A stretch of 64,000 nucleotides of DNA from JADGRF01 sp036382515 (GCA_036382515.1 DASVHQ010000289.1:9453-73452), one strand, 5' to 3'; positions 30,148 to 39,019 are shown, numbered from the stretch's first letter. The notes: generated by a model from the letters alone, not told the origin. Numbers and translations are program-made.

Positions 30148-30208
30148 GTGAGAGATCGCGGAGCAGCCTTCGGCTCTCCGCTTGAATGAGATACCGCGGA
30201 GCAGCCTT
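30143..30208 (+). repeat. Imperfect direct repeat across the parA-parB junction
   Basis: A 28-base segment starting CTTGAGTGAGAG (30143-30170) recurs with three changes at 30181-30208, a period of 38 bases. Copy 1 holds the parA stop and a GCGGAG; copy 2 ends exactly at the TTG start of parB, so its GGAG is the likely ribosome site. A 38-base tandem duplication of the intercistronic region explains the layout. Confidence 0.75.
30158..30181 (+). promoter_or_regulatory. Hairpin in the parA-parB intercistronic RNA
   Basis: GCGGAG-C-AGCC-TTC-GGCT-CTCCGC folds into a 10-base stem with one bulged C and a 3-base loop. No T-run follows, so it is unlikely to be a terminator. It sequesters the first-copy GGAG and may set the ParA:ParB ratio through RNA stability or coupling. 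Confidence 0.45.
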
Positions 30209-31089
30209 TGAACGACGCGAACAAGCGACGCCTGGGACGTGGCCTCGATGCGCTCTTGCCGGCGAGCGCGTTACCGACTGCGGGCAACGCACCGATCGCG
30301 GCCGCTGCGGCTGACGGCTTTCGCGCCAAGATCGAAGACCTCCACCCCAACCGTGCTCAGCCGCGCACGCGCTTCGACGACGCGGCGCTCACCGAGCTCA
30401 CTACCTCGATCAAAGAGATTGGCGTGCTCGAGCCGATCCTGGTGCGTAGGCGTGCTCAGGGTGGCTACGAGATCGTGGCGGGCGAGCGGCGCTGGCGTGC
30501 GGCGCAGCGCGCGGGCTTGCGCGAAGTGCCCGTGTACGTGCGCGAGCTGACGGAGAAGCGTGCGTTCGAGGCCGCGCTCGTCGAGAACATCCAGCGCGAG
30601 GATCTCAATCCGCTCGAGACGGCGCGTGCGTTCCAGCGCTTGCTGGAGGAAGACGGGCACTCGCACGAGACGATCGCTGCGCTGATTGGCAAGGATCGTT
30701 CGACCGTCGCCAATGCGTTGCGCCTGTTGAAGTTGCCCGAGTCGGTGATCGATCTGATCGAGACCAAGGAGCTGAGCGAGGGGCACGGTCGCGCGCTGCT
30801 CGGCGCCGGCGATGTGGCCACGATGCAGAAGCTCGCTCGCGAGGCCATCGCGGGCGGTTGGAGCGTGCGCGAGACCGAACGGCGTGCGCGCAGCGTGGCC
30901 CAGCAGAAGCAGGCCGCAGCGCAGATCCAGCCCAAGTCGCCCAACACGCGCGACCTCGAGGAGCGGTTGACGCGCAGCGTCGGCACGCGTGTGACGGTGG
31001 CCGACCGCAAGGGCAAGGGCCACCTGAACATCGCGTTCTCGAGCTACGACGAGCTCGATCGCTTGATCGAGATTTTCGAGAAACGCTGA
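30208..31089 (+). CDS. parB: Chromosome-partitioning protein ParB (Spo0J)
   Basis: CTP-dependent DNA clamp that loads at parS. The 293 residues show the ParA-stimulating N-terminus KRRLGRGLDALLP, the CTPase box GERRWRAAQRAGLREVPV with ENIQREDLNPLETARAFQRLL, the helix-turn-helix DGHSHETIAALIGKDRSTVANALRLLKLP, and the C-terminal dimer domain. The start is TTG at 30208, needed to keep the conserved N-terminus and preceded by GGAG. No convincing parS site was found nearby. Confidence 0.94.
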   Translation: MNDANKRRLGRGLDALLPASALPTAGNAPIAAAAADGFRAKIEDLHPNRAQPRTRFDDAALTELTTSIKEIGVLEPILVRRRAQGGYEIVAGERRWRAAQRAGLREVPVYVRELTEKRAFEAALVENIQREDLNPLETARAFQRLLEEDGHSHETIAALIGKDRSTVANALRLLKLPESVIDLIETKELSEGHGRALLGAGDVATMQKLAREAIAGGWSVRETERRARSVAQQKQAAAQIQPKSPNTRDLEERLTRSVGTRVTVADRKGKGHLNIAFSSYDELDRLIEIFEKR

Positions 31090-31130
31090 GCGCTGCCGCC
31101 GTGCGCGGCGGTGCGACGCACGCGAGCTTC

Positions 31131-31150
31131 AAGCGCAGGCGCTAGCGCTT
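31131..31150. other. Palindrome between convergent parB and folD
   Basis: AAGCGC and GCGCTT flank an 8-base spacer and overlap the folD stop codon; an alternative inner hairpin (AGCGC/GCGCT, 2-base loop) uses part of the same bases. No T-run, so only a weak candidate for a bidirectional transcript end. Confidence 0.3.
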
Positions 31151-32005
31151 GGCCGCTTCGCGCGCTTCGGCGGCGGCGAGCGTGTTGGACAGCAGCATCG
31201 CGATGGTCATCGGACCGACGCCACCGGGCACCGGCGTGATCCAGCTCGCGCGCTCCTTGGCCGCGTCGAAGGCTACGTCGCCGTGCAGCTTGCCATCGGC
31301 GCCGCGGTTGATGCCCACGTCGATCACGACGGCACCGGGTTTCACCCACTCACCGCGCACGAGTGCTTCCTTGCCGACGGCCGCGATCAGGATGTCGGCT
31401 TCGGCGCAGACCTTGTCGAGGTCTTTGGTGCGCGAGTGAGCGATGGTCACGGTGGCGTGACGTGCCAAGAGCAGCTGCGCGATCGGCTTGCCGACGAGCG
31501 TGCTGCGACCGACCACGACGGCGCGCTTGCCGAACGGGTCGTAGCCGACCTCATCGAGCAGGCGCATGCAGCCCATGGGCGTGCAAGGCACCAGGCCCGG
31601 CCGGCCTAGACACAAGAGACCTGCGTTCACGGGTGTGAGGCCATCGACGTCTTTGCCCGGATCGATGGTGCCGATCACGGCTTCGGCATCGATGTGCTTG
31701 GGCAGAGGCATCTGAACCAGGATGCCGTCGACCGCGGGATCCGCGTTGAGTTGCGCCACGAGCGCGAGCAACTTGGCTTGCGAGGTGTCAGCGGGCAGCC
31801 GATGCACGGCGCCACGCATCCCGACCTTCACGCTGTCGCGTTCCTTGTTGCGTACGTAGACCTGCGAGGCAGGGTCCTCGCCGACCAGCACCACGTCGAG
31901 CCCGGGTGCGCGTCCGTACTTTTGCGTGAACGCCGCGACGCGACCGGTGACTTCGGCCTGGACCTTCGCTGCGATCGCCTTGCCGTCGATGAGCTGTGCC
32001 GTCAT
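31142..32005 (-). CDS. folD: Methylenetetrahydrofolate dehydrogenase / methenyltetrahydrofolate cyclohydrolase
   Basis: Bifunctional NADP-dependent enzyme interconverting methylene-, methenyl- and formyl-tetrahydrofolate. The 287-residue protein has the substrate motif DPASQVYVRNKERDS (with the catalytic Lys), VDGILVQMPLPKHID, DVDGLTPVNAG, the Rossmann VVGRSTLVGKPIAQLLL and GGVGPMTIAMLLSNTL. ATG 32005 (MTAQLIDGKAIAA) has GAGGG upstream; the longer frame to 32122 runs into the end of lgt. Confidence 0.96.
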   Translation of the reverse strand: MTAQLIDGKAIAAKVQAEVTGRVAAFTQKYGRAPGLDVVLVGEDPASQVYVRNKERDSVKVGMRGAVHRLPADTSQAKLLALVAQLNADPAVDGILVQMPLPKHIDAEAVIGTIDPGKDVDGLTPVNAGLLCLGRPGLVPCTPMGCMRLLDEVGYDPFGKRAVVVGRSTLVGKPIAQLLLARHATVTIAHSRTKDLDKVCAEADILIAAVGKEALVRGEWVKPGAVVIDVGINRGADGKLHGDVAFDAAKERASWITPVPGGVGPMTIAMLLSNTLAAAEAREAAKR

Positions 32006-32063
32006 GGGGACCCTCGTTGTGGGCGCCATGACTATCAGCCCTGCGCGCGGCTGGGAAGTGTGC

Positions 32064-32999
32064 TCAGGGCGCAGCGCTGGGGTTGCGCGCCCGGCGCGCG
32101 AGCACGGGCCATGCGGCTGCAACCGCGCCGAGGATCAGCACGCCGATCAGCTGCGAGGTGCTCAGCCCCAGGAGCGCACCGCGATCATCGGCGCGCAGGT
32201 ACTCCACAAAGAAGCGCAGCACCGCGTAAAGCGCGAGGAAAAGCAGCAGCACCTGACCGTCGAAGCGTTTCCTGGGCAACGCGTAGGCGATGAGCCAGGC
32301 CGCGAGCGCGAGGCAACCGGCCGCTTCGTAGAGCTGTGTCGGGTGCACGGGCAGCGAGACGAGGTTCTTGCTCGTGATCAATCCAGCTTGGAACTGCGCG
32401 TAGCTGGCGGGCGAGCCTGCGGGGAAGGCGATCCCGAAATGACTGTGCGTCGGGAGCCCGAAGCAGCAGCCGCCGAGGAAACAACCGAGGCGCCCGAAGA
32501 AGATGCCCAGCGGCAGCACGGCGCCGACCATGTCGACGCCTTTGCCCACCGGGAAGCGCTCGCGCTTGAGGAACGCGATGCCGGCGACGGTGGCGACGAG
32601 CAGCCCGCCGTAGTAGGCGAGCCCGCCGTTCCAGAACTCCGCCCAGGCAAAGCAGTCGCGCTGCACGGCGTGGCACAGCTGGGTTGCGAGGTCCCAGCGA
32701 CCGCTCAGCTCCTTGCATTCGGCGGCGCTGTCGACGGCGCGCCAGACCACGGCGTCGGGGTTGGTGCACAGGTGCACGTAGTCCCAGAAGTAGCCGTCGG
32801 CGATCACGTGCAAGAGCCGCCCGCCGAGCACGCCGGTGATCAGCGACAAGAGGCTGAGGTCGATGATGATCTCGTGATCGAGGCCGCTGCGCTTGGCCAG
32901 GCGTGCGGCGACGAAGGTCGCGGCCGCGAAGCCGAACATCAGCATCACGAAGTAAGCCGGCAGCGGCTCGCCGAACAGCTCGCCGAAGCTAGGCTTCAT
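32064..32999 (-). CDS. lgt: Prolipoprotein diacylglyceryl transferase
   Basis: First enzyme of lipoprotein maturation, transferring diacylglycerol to the lipobox Cys. A polytopic inner-membrane protein of 311 residues. The Lgt signature is present as FFGRLGCFLGGCCFGLPT, with VHPTQLYEAAGCLALAAWL and RFFVEYLRADDRG. A roughly 40-residue Cys-containing insert (VHLCTNPDAVVWRAVDSAAECKELSG) lies between early helices and would be periplasmic. It lies with two lspA genes downstream of ileS, a lipoprotein-processing operon. Confidence 0.95.
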   Translation of the reverse strand: MKPSFGELFGEPLPAYFVMLMFGFAAATFVAARLAKRSGLDHEIIIDLSLLSLITGVLGGRLLHVIADGYFWDYVHLCTNPDAVVWRAVDSAAECKELSGRWDLATQLCHAVQRDCFAWAEFWNGGLAYYGGLLVATVAGIAFLKRERFPVGKGVDMVGAVLPLGIFFGRLGCFLGGCCFGLPTHSHFGIAFPAGSPASYAQFQAGLITSKNLVSLPVHPTQLYEAAGCLALAAWLIAYALPRKRFDGQVLLLFLALYAVLRFFVEYLRADDRGALLGLSTSQLIGVLILGAVAAAWPVLARRARNPSAAP

Positions 33000-33026
33000 G
33001 CGTGCTCCAGCTCCAAGCGGGCTCGC

Positions 33027-33704
33027 TCACCGGCCCGGCGACTGCGCGGGCTTCTGGGCTTTGCGCGCTGCGTCGGCCTGGGTGGCAGCGGCTTTCTGCG
33101 GCGAGAGGAAGCCTTCGATCAGCAACAGGATCACGCCGACGGTGATGGTGGAGTCGGCCACATTGAAGGTGGGCCACGAGTGCTCCACCCCGTGGCGGAT
33201 GAAGAAGGCGTGGATGAAGTCGACCACGTAGCCGAGCCTGAAACGATCCACGAGGTTGCCGATGGCACCCGAGGCGATGAGCGGCACGCTGATGGCGAAC
33301 AGGCGCCCGCCGTAGCCGGTCACGAAGAGCCACAAGAGGCCGATGGTGGCGGCAATCGCGGCCGGTGCGAAGAGCGCGGTGCGAACCCACGCCGGGCTGC
33401 CCACCAGCATGCTAAATGCGGCCCCGCAGTTCTCGGCGTAGGCGAGCTCGAGGTAGTCAGGCACGAGGACGAGCGGGGCCAGCGGCCTGCGCTGCGGCTC
33501 GATGCGCTCGTAGGGGGTGCCGACCGCCACGGGTACGCAGAGCTTGCCACGGGGTGGCTGAGCGCGGGAGAGGCTGGTCTGGGCCCAGTGCTTGGAGCCG
33601 AGGTCGGCCCAGGTGCAGACCGCCAACGCGACCAGGCACACGGAGATGGAGAGCGGCGACCGACGAGGGCGCACGGCGGCGGAGGTTTGGGGGGCGGCTG
33701 ACAT
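33027..33704 (-). CDS. lspA: Lipoprotein signal peptidase (first LspA paralogue)
   Basis: Aspartic protease that cleaves signal peptides of diacylated prolipoproteins. The catalytic motifs GAIGNLVDRFRLGYVVDFI and FNVADSTI are intact. At about 225 residues it is longer than usual, because of an insertion between TM1 and the NCGAAFSM motif (RAQPPRGKLCVPVAVGTPYE) and a Lys/Ala-rich tail. ATG at 33704 is preferred over 33755. It lies between a second lspA and lgt. Confidence 0.92.
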   Translation of the reverse strand: MSAAPQTSAAVRPRRSPLSISVCLVALAVCTWADLGSKHWAQTSLSRAQPPRGKLCVPVAVGTPYERIEPQRRPLAPLVLVPDYLELAYAENCGAAFSMLVGSPAWVRTALFAPAAIAATIGLLWLFVTGYGGRLFAISVPLIASGAIGNLVDRFRLGYVVDFIHAFFIRHGVEHSWPTFNVADSTITVGVILLLIEGFLSPQKAAATQADAARKAQKPAQSPGR

Positions 33705-33780
33705 GAGGTGGCTCCCGAGCAGACAGGAAGTAGCCGATGTACGAGGGGAGCGCAAAGTGGAAATGCCCCGCGCCCGAGTA

Positions 33781-34302
33781 TCAGGCGTGTGGCGGGTTGG
33801 TCCGGGGCGCGGCCTGCCCTGCTCCGCCGCTTGCGGCTCGCAGGTACCACAGCAGCGAGACGAGGCCAGCGGCGATCAGCACATCGGCGAAGTTGAAGGT
33901 CGCCCAGTGGAAGATGTCGCCGAGGTGCAGATGCACGAAGTCCGTGACTTCACCCGTGCGCACGCGGTCGATGAGGTTGCCGGCCGCGCCCGCGCACAGG
34001 AGCGTGAGCGCCCAGCGCAGCGTGCGCTCCGCCTCGGAGCTTCGGCGCAACAGCCGCAGCATGAGCGCGATGATTACGAGGCTGCCGACCACGAACGCGT
34101 TGCGACGTAGCGCTTCGGGCAGGTGGCTGCCCAGACCGAAGAACGCGCCGCGATTGTGCAAGAGGCGCAGCTCGCAGCAGCACTGCACGAGCTGGATGAT
34201 TCCGCGCCGCGGCAGCTCGGCTCGCGCCCAGGCCTTGCCGAGCTGATCGAGGATCACGGCCGCGCCGGCAAACAGCGCGAGCCGTGCCAGCGACTTGTTC
34301 AC
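33781..34302 (-). CDS. lspA: Lipoprotein signal peptidase (second LspA paralogue)
   Basis: A 173-residue LspA of normal size with four membrane segments. The motifs NRGAFFGLG, AGNLIDRVRTGEVTDFVHLH and FNFADVLIAAGL carry both catalytic aspartates. GTG at 34302 overlaps the ileS stop (GTGA), the classic ileS-lspA coupling. It is clearly diverged from the neighbouring LspA, so this is an old pair and not a recent duplication. Extra lspA copies in myxobacteria have been connected with resistance to LspA-targeting antibiotics. Confidence 0.93.
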   Translation of the reverse strand: MNKSLARLALFAGAAVILDQLGKAWARAELPRRGIIQLVQCCCELRLLHNRGAFFGLGSHLPEALRRNAFVVGSLVIIALMLRLLRRSSEAERTLRWALTLLCAGAAGNLIDRVRTGEVTDFVHLHLGDIFHWATFNFADVLIAAGLVSLLWYLRAASGGAGQAAPRTNPPHA

Positions 34303-37205
34303 GGCGGCGAGCCGAGCGCCGTGATCACCTGGGCACAGCGCTCGCACAGCTCCGGGTGGGCGGCGTGCGTGCCGACGTCGTCGCGGTGCCGCCAACAGCG
34401 GCTGCATTGGGGCGAGCTGGTCTTGCGCAGCTCCACCGCCACGCTCGGGCCCGAGCGCAACTCGACCGAGGCGATGGCGAACACCTCGGCGAGATCAGTC
34501 GCGAGCGTGGCGAGCTGTGCGCGCGTGGCCTCCGGCAGCGTGAGCACGGCGGCGACCTCGCGGCGATGGCCGATCTCCTTGGCTTTCACCTTGGGCTCGA
34601 GCGCGGCGTTGAGCGCGTCGCGCACCGAGAAGAGTTGCTCGCCGGCGTCGAGCAGCTGGCGGTCGGCTTCCGTGAGCGGGCTGGCTTGCAGCTTGGCATC
34701 CAGGAACACCGAGCCATCCTGCTCGCCTGGCAGACAGCGGTAGGCTTCGTCGGCGGTGAACGACACGATCGGCGCCAGCGCCGCAATCGTGCCGCGCGCG
34801 ATGGCATCGAGCGTGGCCTGACACGAGCGCCGTCGCGCTGCGTTCTCGCCATCGCAGTACAACCGGTCCTTCACCACGTCGAGGTAGAACTGCGACCACG
34901 GCCCGACGCACAGCTCGACGGTGCGGTGGTAGACGGTGCGGAAGTCGTAGCGCTCGTAGGCGGTCACGACCTCGTACAGGTACTGGCGCATGCGGGCTTG
35001 CGCCCAGGCGTCGAGTGGCTCGATCGCCGGCGTTGCGGCCTGGCGATCGAAGTCGTGGAGGTTGCCGAGCAGGAAGCGCAGCGTGTTGCGGATCTTGAAG
35101 TACGCGTCGGACACCTGCTTGAGGTGCTCGTTCGAGAAGCGCACGTCGCCGCGGAAGTCCTCGTACGCAACCCACAGCCGCAGGAGCTCCGCGCCCTGTT
35201 GCTTGATGAGCTTCTCGGGCTCGATGTACTCGACCTTTTCGCCGGCTTCCTGGCGCCTGCGCAGCTCGCTCTTGGAGTACGGCCGGCCCTGGTCGTCGCA
35301 GACGAAACCATGCGTGAGCACACGCTTGTACGGTGCACGCCCGAGCACGGCGGCGCCCACGAGCAGCGACGAGTGAAACCAGCCGCGGTGTTGATCGGAG
35401 CCTTCGAGGTAGAGATCCACGGGCACGCCGAAGCCCGCCTCGGTACTGCGCATGGTCGACCAGAACGAGGCGCCCGACTCGAACCACACGTCGAGGATGC
35501 TGGTGTCTTTGGAGAACTCGCTGCCGCCGCACTGCGCGCAGCGGTAGTTGGCGGGCACGAGCGCGCTCGCCTCCTTCGTGAACCAGGCGTCGGCGCCTTC
35601 TGCGCCGATGACGCGGCTGACGTGGGCCACCAGTATTTCGTCGAGCGAGACATGCGCGCACTGCTTGCAGTGCAGCGCCGGGATGGGCACACCCCAGGCG
35701 CGCTGTCGCGAGATGCACCAGTCGGGACGATCGGCGAGCATGCCGTGGATGCGGTCGCGACCCCACTCCGGGATGAAGCCGCTCGGTGTCTTGCCCTCTT
35801 GATCTGGCAGATCACGGCCGCCTGCGATGGCTTCGATCTCGTCGAGCGCGACCTGGCGCAGTGTCTTCAGGTCGTCGCGGCCCTGCATCGGCGTGTCGAG
35901 CGCGATGAACCACTGCGTGGTGGCACGGAACACGATGGGGTTCTTGCAGCGCCAGCATGCGGGGTAGCTGTGCTGGAGCACATCGCCTTCGCGGTTGGCG
36001 AGCACGCCCTGCTCTGCCAGGAAATGCACGATGCGTGGGTTCGCCTCGAGCACGTGCAGGCCGCGCCACTCTTCGCGCACTTCGTTCGTGAAGCGTGCGG
36101 CTTCGTCGACGGGCGCGAAGGTGTCCAGGCCGTGCGTTTGGCCGAGCGAGTAGTCGTCGGCGCCGTGGCCGGGCGCGGTGTGAACCAGGCCGGTGCCGGT
36201 GTCGAGTGTGACGTAGTCTGCTGGCAGGAGCGGCGATGCCCGGTCCTCGAACGGATGCTGCGCGATGAGGCCCACGAGCTCGCTGCCCGGGACCATACGC
36301 CCGATGATCGACAGCTCGCTGTGCGTGGCCTTGGCGACCGTCTCGATCAACGCGCGCGCCACGATCCACAGCTCGCCGCCCACCTGCACGGCCGCGTATT
36401 CGTGGTTGGGATGCACAGCGATCGCGAGGTTCGCGGGCAGCGTCCAGGGCGTGGTCGTCCAGATCAGCGCGTACGCCTCGAGCTTGCTCTCGGCACCGCT
36501 CAAGCCGAAGCGCTGCGCGAGCGTGGCGTGCGCTTCCCCGACCACCGGGAACTTCACATAGATGCTCGGGGACGCGTGGTCGATGTACTCGACCTCGGCC
36601 TCGGCGAGCGCGGTCTTGCAGCGGCCGCACCAGTGCACCGGCTTCTTGCCGCGGTACACGAGGCCATGGCGCACGAACGCGCCCAGCGCCTCCACGATGC
36701 CCTGCTCGAAGCTCGGCGTGAGCGTGAGGTACGGCTCGGCCCAGGTGCCGAACACGCCCAGGCGCTTGAACTCCTCGCGCTGTACGTCGACCCACTTCTC
36801 GGCTTCTTTGCGGCAGGCCGAACGCACGATGTTCTGACTCAGCTCGGCCTTCTTGCCCGCCAGCGCACGCTCCACGCCAAGCTCGATCGGCAAGCCGTGG
36901 CAATCCCAGCCGGGCACGAACTTCGTGTAGCGCCCGGCGAGCGTCTGGTACTTGACGACGATGTCTTTGAGGATCTTGTTGAGGATGTGCCCGTAGTGAA
37001 TGTGCCCGTTCGCGTACGGCGGGCCATCGTGAAACACGTAGCGCGGGCCGCCAGCGCGGGCTTCCAGCGCACGCTCGTAGATGCGCTCACGTTGCCAGCG
37101 TGCCAGCGTCTCCGGTTCGCGCTGCGCCAGGTTGGCGCGCATCGGGAAGTCCGTCTGCGGCAACCTGATCGTGTCTTTGTATTGCGCGCGCTCGCGTTCG
37201 GCCAC
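34299..37205 (-). CDS. ileS: Isoleucyl-tRNA synthetase
   Basis: Charges tRNA-Ile and edits misactivated Val. About 968 residues in the bacterial arrangement: the HIGH motif as PPYANGHIHYGHIL (near residues 60-70), FVPGWDCHGLPIE, the editing domain TLDTGTGLVHTAPGHGADDY, ILDVWFESGASFW, and a C-terminal zinc site (CSRCWRH ... CERC). The KMSKS loop is atypical, reading GRPYSKSELRRR with extra residues before the helix resumes. GTG 37205 with an upstream GAGG is preferred; the frame extends to 37307. Confidence 0.95.
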   Translation of the reverse strand: MAERERAQYKDTIRLPQTDFPMRANLAQREPETLARWQRERIYERALEARAGGPRYVFHDGPPYANGHIHYGHILNKILKDIVVKYQTLAGRYTKFVPGWDCHGLPIELGVERALAGKKAELSQNIVRSACRKEAEKWVDVQREEFKRLGVFGTWAEPYLTLTPSFEQGIVEALGAFVRHGLVYRGKKPVHWCGRCKTALAEAEVEYIDHASPSIYVKFPVVGEAHATLAQRFGLSGAESKLEAYALIWTTTPWTLPANLAIAVHPNHEYAAVQVGGELWIVARALIETVAKATHSELSIIGRMVPGSELVGLIAQHPFEDRASPLLPADYVTLDTGTGLVHTAPGHGADDYSLGQTHGLDTFAPVDEAARFTNEVREEWRGLHVLEANPRIVHFLAEQGVLANREGDVLQHSYPACWRCKNPIVFRATTQWFIALDTPMQGRDDLKTLRQVALDEIEAIAGGRDLPDQEGKTPSGFIPEWGRDRIHGMLADRPDWCISRQRAWGVPIPALHCKQCAHVSLDEILVAHVSRVIGAEGADAWFTKEASALVPANYRCAQCGGSEFSKDTSILDVWFESGASFWSTMRSTEAGFGVPVDLYLEGSDQHRGWFHSSLLVGAAVLGRAPYKRVLTHGFVCDDQGRPYSKSELRRRQEAGEKVEYIEPEKLIKQQGAELLRLWVAYEDFRGDVRFSNEHLKQVSDAYFKIRNTLRFLLGNLHDFDRQAATPAIEPLDAWAQARMRQYLYEVVTAYERYDFRTVYHRTVELCVGPWSQFYLDVVKDRLYCDGENAARRRSCQATLDAIARGTIAALAPIVSFTADEAYRCLPGEQDGSVFLDAKLQASPLTEADRQLLDAGEQLFSVRDALNAALEPKVKAKEIGHRREVAAVLTLPEATRAQLATLATDLAEVFAIASVELRSGPSVAVELRKTSSPQCSRCWRHRDDVGTHAAHPELCERCAQVITALGSPP

Positions 37206-37275
37206 GTTTCTCACCTCGCGTATTCGGCGATTTCCGCTTGGAATTCGCCGGTTTCTACCATGCGACCCCGCGATG

Positions 37276-38476
37276 TCAAAGCGGTTCGGCTGCGCCGTAG
37301 CCGCCACCGCCCGGGGTCTCGATGCGGATGCGCTCGCCCGCCCGCACGTTCACGCTGGCGCATGCGCCGAGCTCGCGGCCCTGATGCAGGTTCTTGCCGG
37401 GAGCACCGGCGCTGCCGCCCGCGAGGCCGAACGGGGAGCGCGTGCGTCGGCTCGAGAGGATCGAGACCTCGAGCGGGGCGAGCGCTTCGAGCTCGCGCAC
37501 CACTCCGTCGCCGCCGTGGAAGCGGCCCGCGCCCCCCGAGCCACGGCGCAGCCCAAAGCTCCACAGTCGCACGGGATAGCGGCTCTCGAGCACCTCGGCG
37601 TCAGTGATGCGCGTGTTCGTCATGTGCGTGTGAACACCCGAGGCGCCGGGTAGCGCTGTTCGAGCAGCACCGAGCGGATCGTGGCTTCGTCCAGCACGCC
37701 ATCGCGCACGATGCGCAGCGCACGAAACACGGCGCCCTCTTCTTTCAGACAGGTCAAAAACGGCGGCATCGAGCCGGGCGTGACACTGCCGATGTCCGCG
37801 TGATGTCCGCGGCTGGCACTCCAGAACGTGGGCGTGCTCCCGCGCGTCGTGGCCACGCGCCACGCTGACCTTGCGGATGGCCTCCGCCATGTGCTCGACG
37901 GCGATCTCGAAAAAGCCTGCCGCGACGCCGTACGGACCGCGTGCGTCGCCCTACTCGGTCAAGCGCTGCACGATGGCGCTGACCGCCTGCCATGCGCGTT
38001 CACGCTGCAGCGCGAACGGAAGACGTTCGTCGGGCAAGCGTCCGAGCACGACGTTCACATCCGTCAGCGTGAGTTCATGGGCCTCTGCGCGGCCGTAGCA
38101 CAGCGGGCCCGGCACGGCGCCTGCGCTCTCGCACGATCCGCAGCGCAAACAGATCCGGGCGCGTCTGGTCGCCAATCTCGAGCAGATCGGCGAAGCCTCG
38201 CGTGGTGACGAGCGCGGTGCGCGCGCCACGACCCTCGAGCAGCGCGTTGGTCGCGAGCGTGGTCCCCATGCGCAGCTCGCAGGGCGGGATCGGCACGCCC
38301 TCTGCCAGCCCGAGCAGCTCGCGCACACCGTCGATCGGTGCGCGGTCTGACGACAGCAGCTTCGCCACGCGCACGCTGCCATCTCGTGGGTCGACGCCGA
38401 TGCAGTCGGTGAACGTACCGCCGCGATCGATGAACACCCGGTACTGCCCGCCGCTGCTCGGCCCGTGGCTCATCAT
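37276..38476 (-). pseudogene. Decayed hydantoinase A/B (5-oxoprolinase-type) gene
   Basis: Fragments of one HyuA-HyuB (5-oxoprolinase-like) protein lie in order but in several reading frames. First is the HyuA N-terminus (RVFIDRGGTFTDCIGVDP ... MGTTLATNALLEGRGA) from 38476 to about 38120. Then a mid-HyuA piece in another frame (CESAGAVPGPLCYGR ... LTLTDVNVVLGRL) ends in a stop at 37951. Then GFFEIAVEHMAEAIRKVSVARGHD in a third frame, then HyuB SRGHHADIGSVTPGSMPPF, and finally the HyuB C-terminus (HMTNTRITDAEVLESRYPV ... IRIETPGGGGYG) to 37276. Only about 1.2 kb of an expected 3.6 kb remains, so large deletions and frameshifts have destroyed it. Confidence 0.88.
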
Positions 38477-38494
38477 GGTCGCCGCGTCACCGCG

Positions 38495-39019
38495 TCACTC
38501 GCCCGAGGCGCGTGCGCGCCGACGTTCGCGCTGGACGATGGGCGCCATCTCTTTTTGTGCGCTCGCGGGCTCGAGGAGGATCACTTCGTCCTGATTGCTG
38601 TGCAGCGCGCCTGCGGCGACGAAGCTCTCCATGGCCGCCACCGGAGCGCTGCGTTCGGTGCTGCGACCGGGCAGGACGATCGCCGTGGTGCGCACCTTGG
38701 CGCGCGAAACCACGTCGAACATGCGCACCGTCGCCGGCAAGAGCGAGTCCGGTCCGAACTCGGCTTGAGGGCCGAGGCCGAAGAGAAAGAGCTTGTCGAT
38801 GCTGAAGCCGGGTCGCAGCGGCACGAGCACGGTCTCGCCAAGCTCCCCGCCCACGAAGCCGCGCACGATCATCTTCGAGACGAAGCCCGACAGCCGCCAG
38901 TCGATGAGACCGAGCGCGCCGCACAGCGGCCGCTCGTCGCTGAAGAACGGCGCGAGGATCGCCTCGCACTTGAGCGCATCGAGGTGCTTCCACTCGGGCG
39001 AAAGGAACCGGACGTCCAT
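38495..39019 (-). CDS. Stand-alone leucyl-aminopeptidase (M17) N-terminal-like domain
   Basis: A 174-residue protein resembling only the N-terminal macro-like domain of M17 aminopeptidases: LAPFFSDERPLCGALGLIDWRLSG, GELGETVLVPLRPGF, DKLFLFGLG. The metal-binding catalytic domain (NTDAEGR motif) is absent, so it is not a peptidase by itself. In M17 enzymes this domain mediates hexamer contacts or DNA/ligand binding. The C-terminus is Arg-rich. It follows nusB by 15 bases at the end of the rib-nusB operon. Assignment is by pattern and moderately sure. Confidence 0.65.
   Translation of the reverse strand: MDVRFLSPEWKHLDALKCEAILAPFFSDERPLCGALGLIDWRLSGFVSKMIVRGFVGGELGETVLVPLRPGFSIDKLFLFGLGPQAEFGPDSLLPATVRMFDVVSRAKVRTTAIVLPGRSTERSAPVAAMESFVAAGALHSNQDEVILLEPASAQKEMAPIVQRERRRARASGE

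Noticed and set aside
31131..31150. Palindrome after parB as an intrinsic terminator
   Set aside because: No T-run on either strand; kept only as a hairpin, not as a terminator.
34284..37607. An 1107-residue open frame opposite ileS
   Set aside because: Composition (His, Arg, Val, Leu rich) is that of the codon-antisense of ileS, and ileS itself is unmistakable.
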